Part shown: positions 62,704 through 64,000 of the stretch, in pieces | Layout: each line of letters begins with the position of its first letter | How positions within the stretch are numbered: the stretch's first letter is position 1 | From: Propionispora vibrioides | Lineage (GTDB): Bacteria > Bacillota > Negativicutes > Propionisporales > Propionisporaceae | Assembly (NCBI RefSeq): GCF_900110485.1 | Contig: NZ_FODY01000005.1 | Span: 139,093 to 203,092 of the forward strand | Direction: 5' to 3' | DNA length: 64,000 bases | Notes under the pieces: generated by a model | Seen by the model: only the letters and a program-made list of their open reading frames with translations | What the model was told of the DNA's origin: nothing | Databases searched by the model: none | Made by a program: the position numbers and the translations under genes

Positions 62704-63525
62704 CTATTTTGCTCTTATGAGGTAATAGACTGATTTGTTGATGGGACGATTTTCCACTGCCGTTGGAACTGCAAGAGAGGCATCAAAGCTAAAGCCTGTC
62801 ATATGAGAAAATATACCACTACTTTCCGCAGTAGAGTAAGTATTCGAATATATACCCTGAAATGGACCTGTAATAACCTTTCCAGTATCTATTTCTCCGA
62901 ATGCTTGCCTATCTGCCGCCGAAGAAGAAGCATCAATTTTACCCACTATATTTCGAATAGCATCACCCTGGGCTACGCCCAAAGCGGCAGAATTTCCTCC
63001 TACTCCTCGAAGAAAATATCCTCTATAATCTGGGACATAGCTACCGACAACAGCAGCCAATTCCGGATAACCTTCCGTAGATTGTCCATTACATTCTAAC
63101 CATTTTCTTGCATCATCACCACCAGGTAATGTCGAAGATGGCCATGCAATAATAGTTCCTACAGGCACACCAGAACAAGGAATATTAATATCCTTCGTAC
63201 CATCAAAGGCTACACCGTTGATATTGCGCGCAGTTTCCAACTTAGTAGCGGTTGCAGAATTTCCAGTACATTGAGCAGCGGTGTCTGCACTAAGTACATC
63301 TACGCTAATAGCCACATCAGCAGAACCATCAAAAATTGCACTACCTGTAGCGTCCCCCTGTAATGCAATGGTTCTTGGGGTAGATAATTTGGCAGCAGAA
63401 TCAGCGATTACAGCTGTTGCAGCATCAACTATCTTGTCCTCTTTAAGAGCTCTGAAGTTCTCCCTGATATCCGCCGTTGATACAGTTACATTAACATCCG
63501 CTGGTAAACTTGAATTATACGACAT
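62704..63525 (-). CDS. Phage-type tail fibre protein with tail-collar domain
   Basis: A 273-residue protein. N-terminal part with fibre-type repeats (TPRTIALQGDATGSAIFDGS, LETARNINGVAFDGTKDI). Then the tail-collar domain opening PVGTIIAWPSSTLPGGDDAR, with KWLECNGQ and PDYRGYFLRGVGG, and a C-terminal trimer-type end (NRPINKSVYYLIRAK). Such proteins form receptor-binding fibres of phages and tailocins. ATG at 63525 with GGGGGGG 7 nt upstream. Expressed from leader L2. Confidence 0.88.
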   Translation of the reverse strand: MSYNSSLPADVNVTVSTADIRENFRALKEDKIVDAATAVIADSAAKLSTPRTIALQGDATGSAIFDGSADVAISVDVLSADTAAQCTGNSATATKLETARNINGVAFDGTKDINIPCSGVPVGTIIAWPSSTLPGGDDARKWLECNGQSTEGYPELAAVVGSYVPDYRGYFLRGVGGNSAALGVAQGDAIRNIVGKIDASSSAADRQAFGEIDTGKVITGPFQGIYSNTYSTAESSGIFSHMTGFSFDASLAVPTAVENRPINKSVYYLIRAK

Positions 63526-63563
63526 GTAAATTCCCCCCCTATAATAATATAAATATTTATTTG

Positions 63564-63639
63564 GAAACCCGACATAGCCAAGGACCTCTTTTTTCAAATA
63601 TGTGTTTCCTGTATGTCGGCTTTCACTAAGGTACATTCA
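63564..63639 (-). promoter_or_regulatory. Cassette leader L2: sigma-D-like promoter and inverted repeat
   Basis: TGAA (63636-63639), 15 nt, GCCGACAT (63613-63620) on the minus strand, with the inverted repeat 63564-63576 / 63612-63624 over the -10 box. Both boxes and spacing are identical to L1. Confidence 0.55.
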
Positions 63640-63720
63640 ACAGCCAATAAATTTTAAACCATCAATTTACCTTTCATTCTTTATTTGTACATGAAGTCGT
63701 CATTTCGTATAAGGTATAAA

Positions 63721-63760
63721 AAATCCCTCCACCCTGACAAATGACCAGAATGGAGGGATT
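63721..63760 (-). terminator. GGAGGGATT hairpin, copy 5
   Basis: AAATCCCTCC..CTG / CAG..GGAGGGATT with TTTTTTATACC on the minus-strand side, right after the stop of the partial gene at the window end. Confidence 0.8.
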
Positions 63761-63765
63761 AACTT

Positions 63766-64000
63766 TTACTCTGCCGACAGCGGTATTACCTTAAAGCTAA
63801 TGATCTTTTCAAAGGACAAGTATTCCTTGCTGCTATCGACAATATCATTTACTGAGTAACATGAAATACCTGTACCAATAGTACGAATGTACCAATTAAC
63901 AAATCCATCAATTTCCGTCTTATCCAGCCTGTACTCCCGCTCACTGGAATCAATCATAGTGACACGCAATAAGGCTTTACCGGAAGAAGGAGGGTTTTCT
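63766..64000 (-). CDS. C-terminal module of a further cassette gene, truncated by the window edge
   Basis: The frame is open to the last base. The visible 77 residues begin ENPPSSGKALLRVTMIDSSE and end EKIISFKVIPLSAE-stop: a third copy of the module, intact in frame. An in-frame TTG at 63969 could suggest a short protein, but the frame clearly continues upstream through a Pro/Ser linker, as in the LamG/FN3 protein. The N-terminal part lies outside the window. Confidence 0.8.
   Translation of the reverse strand, partial: ENPPSSGKALLRVTMIDSSEREYRLDKTEIDGFVNWYIRTIGTGISCYSVNDIVDSSKEYLSFEKIISFKVIPLSAE

Noticed and set aside
60500-64000. Diversity-generating retroelement behind the fibre genes
   Set aside because: No reverse transcriptase and no template/variable repeat pair with A-specific differences in the window.
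54900-64000. Complete prophage
   Set aside because: Only fibre and lysozyme genes are visible; no integrase, att sites, terminase, capsid or sheath genes inside the window.

Overview
The window reads as a stretch of chromosome from a motile, probably endospore-forming member of the Firmicutes. Gene order from dprA/topA through trmFO, xerC (codV), hslV, hslU and codY into the flagellar/chemotaxis genes, and on to rpsB, tsf, pyrH, frr, uppS, cdsA and rseP, is the order known from Bacillus and its relatives. A Spo0E-type phosphatase fused to an XRE domain, a DUF1657 protein, a CwlD-like amidase and a GW/poly-Ile micropeptide point to a spore former. The protein flavour (short EF-Ts, FapA, DUF6115, RPGGD-type UppS) suggests a Negativicutes such as the Sporomusa/Pelosinus group; this is inference from recall, not a search.

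Layout, almost all on the minus strand (so read from high to low coordinates). 47.0-49.9 kb: folP-folB-folK plus a GT28-type glycosyltransferase. 42.3-47.0 kb: dprA-topA-trmFO from a near-consensus promoter, then xerC-hslV-hslU from a second one, then codY with its own terminator. 8.2-38.1 kb: one long flagellar/chemotaxis supercluster in three blocks: basal body, motor and export ATPase (flgB to fliJ), hook (transglycosylase, motE-like, fliK, flgD, TIGR02530-type gene, flgE, then a terminator), and switch, export gate and chemotaxis (flbD to fliA). 5.5-8.1 kb: fapA and two small genes. 1-5.3 kb: rpsB-tsf, then pyrH-frr-small gene-ferredoxin and uppS-cdsA-rseP. dxr, usually found between cdsA and rseP, is absent here.

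50-64 kb is accessory and much looser: small membrane proteins, a hotdog thioesterase, a YcxB-like protein, a GAF-PAS-GGDEF diguanylate cyclase, a GH25 lysozyme, a tail-collar fibre protein, a LamG/FN3 protein and many gene remnants. Its most striking feature is a set of cassettes at 60.5-64 kb (with decayed relatives at 53.8-56.8 kb). Each combines a leader holding a sigma-D/FliA-like promoter overlapped by an inverted repeat, a variable ORF, a conserved roughly 70-residue C-terminal module ending in FKVIPLPAE, and a conserved GGAGGGATT hairpin.

Two dispersed DNA repeat families run through the non-coding sequence: six TA-flanked long inverted repeats of the Tc1/IS630 MITE type (two supplying the stop codon of the neighbouring gene), and three hairpins with CTCCTGC-type stems and a conserved tail.
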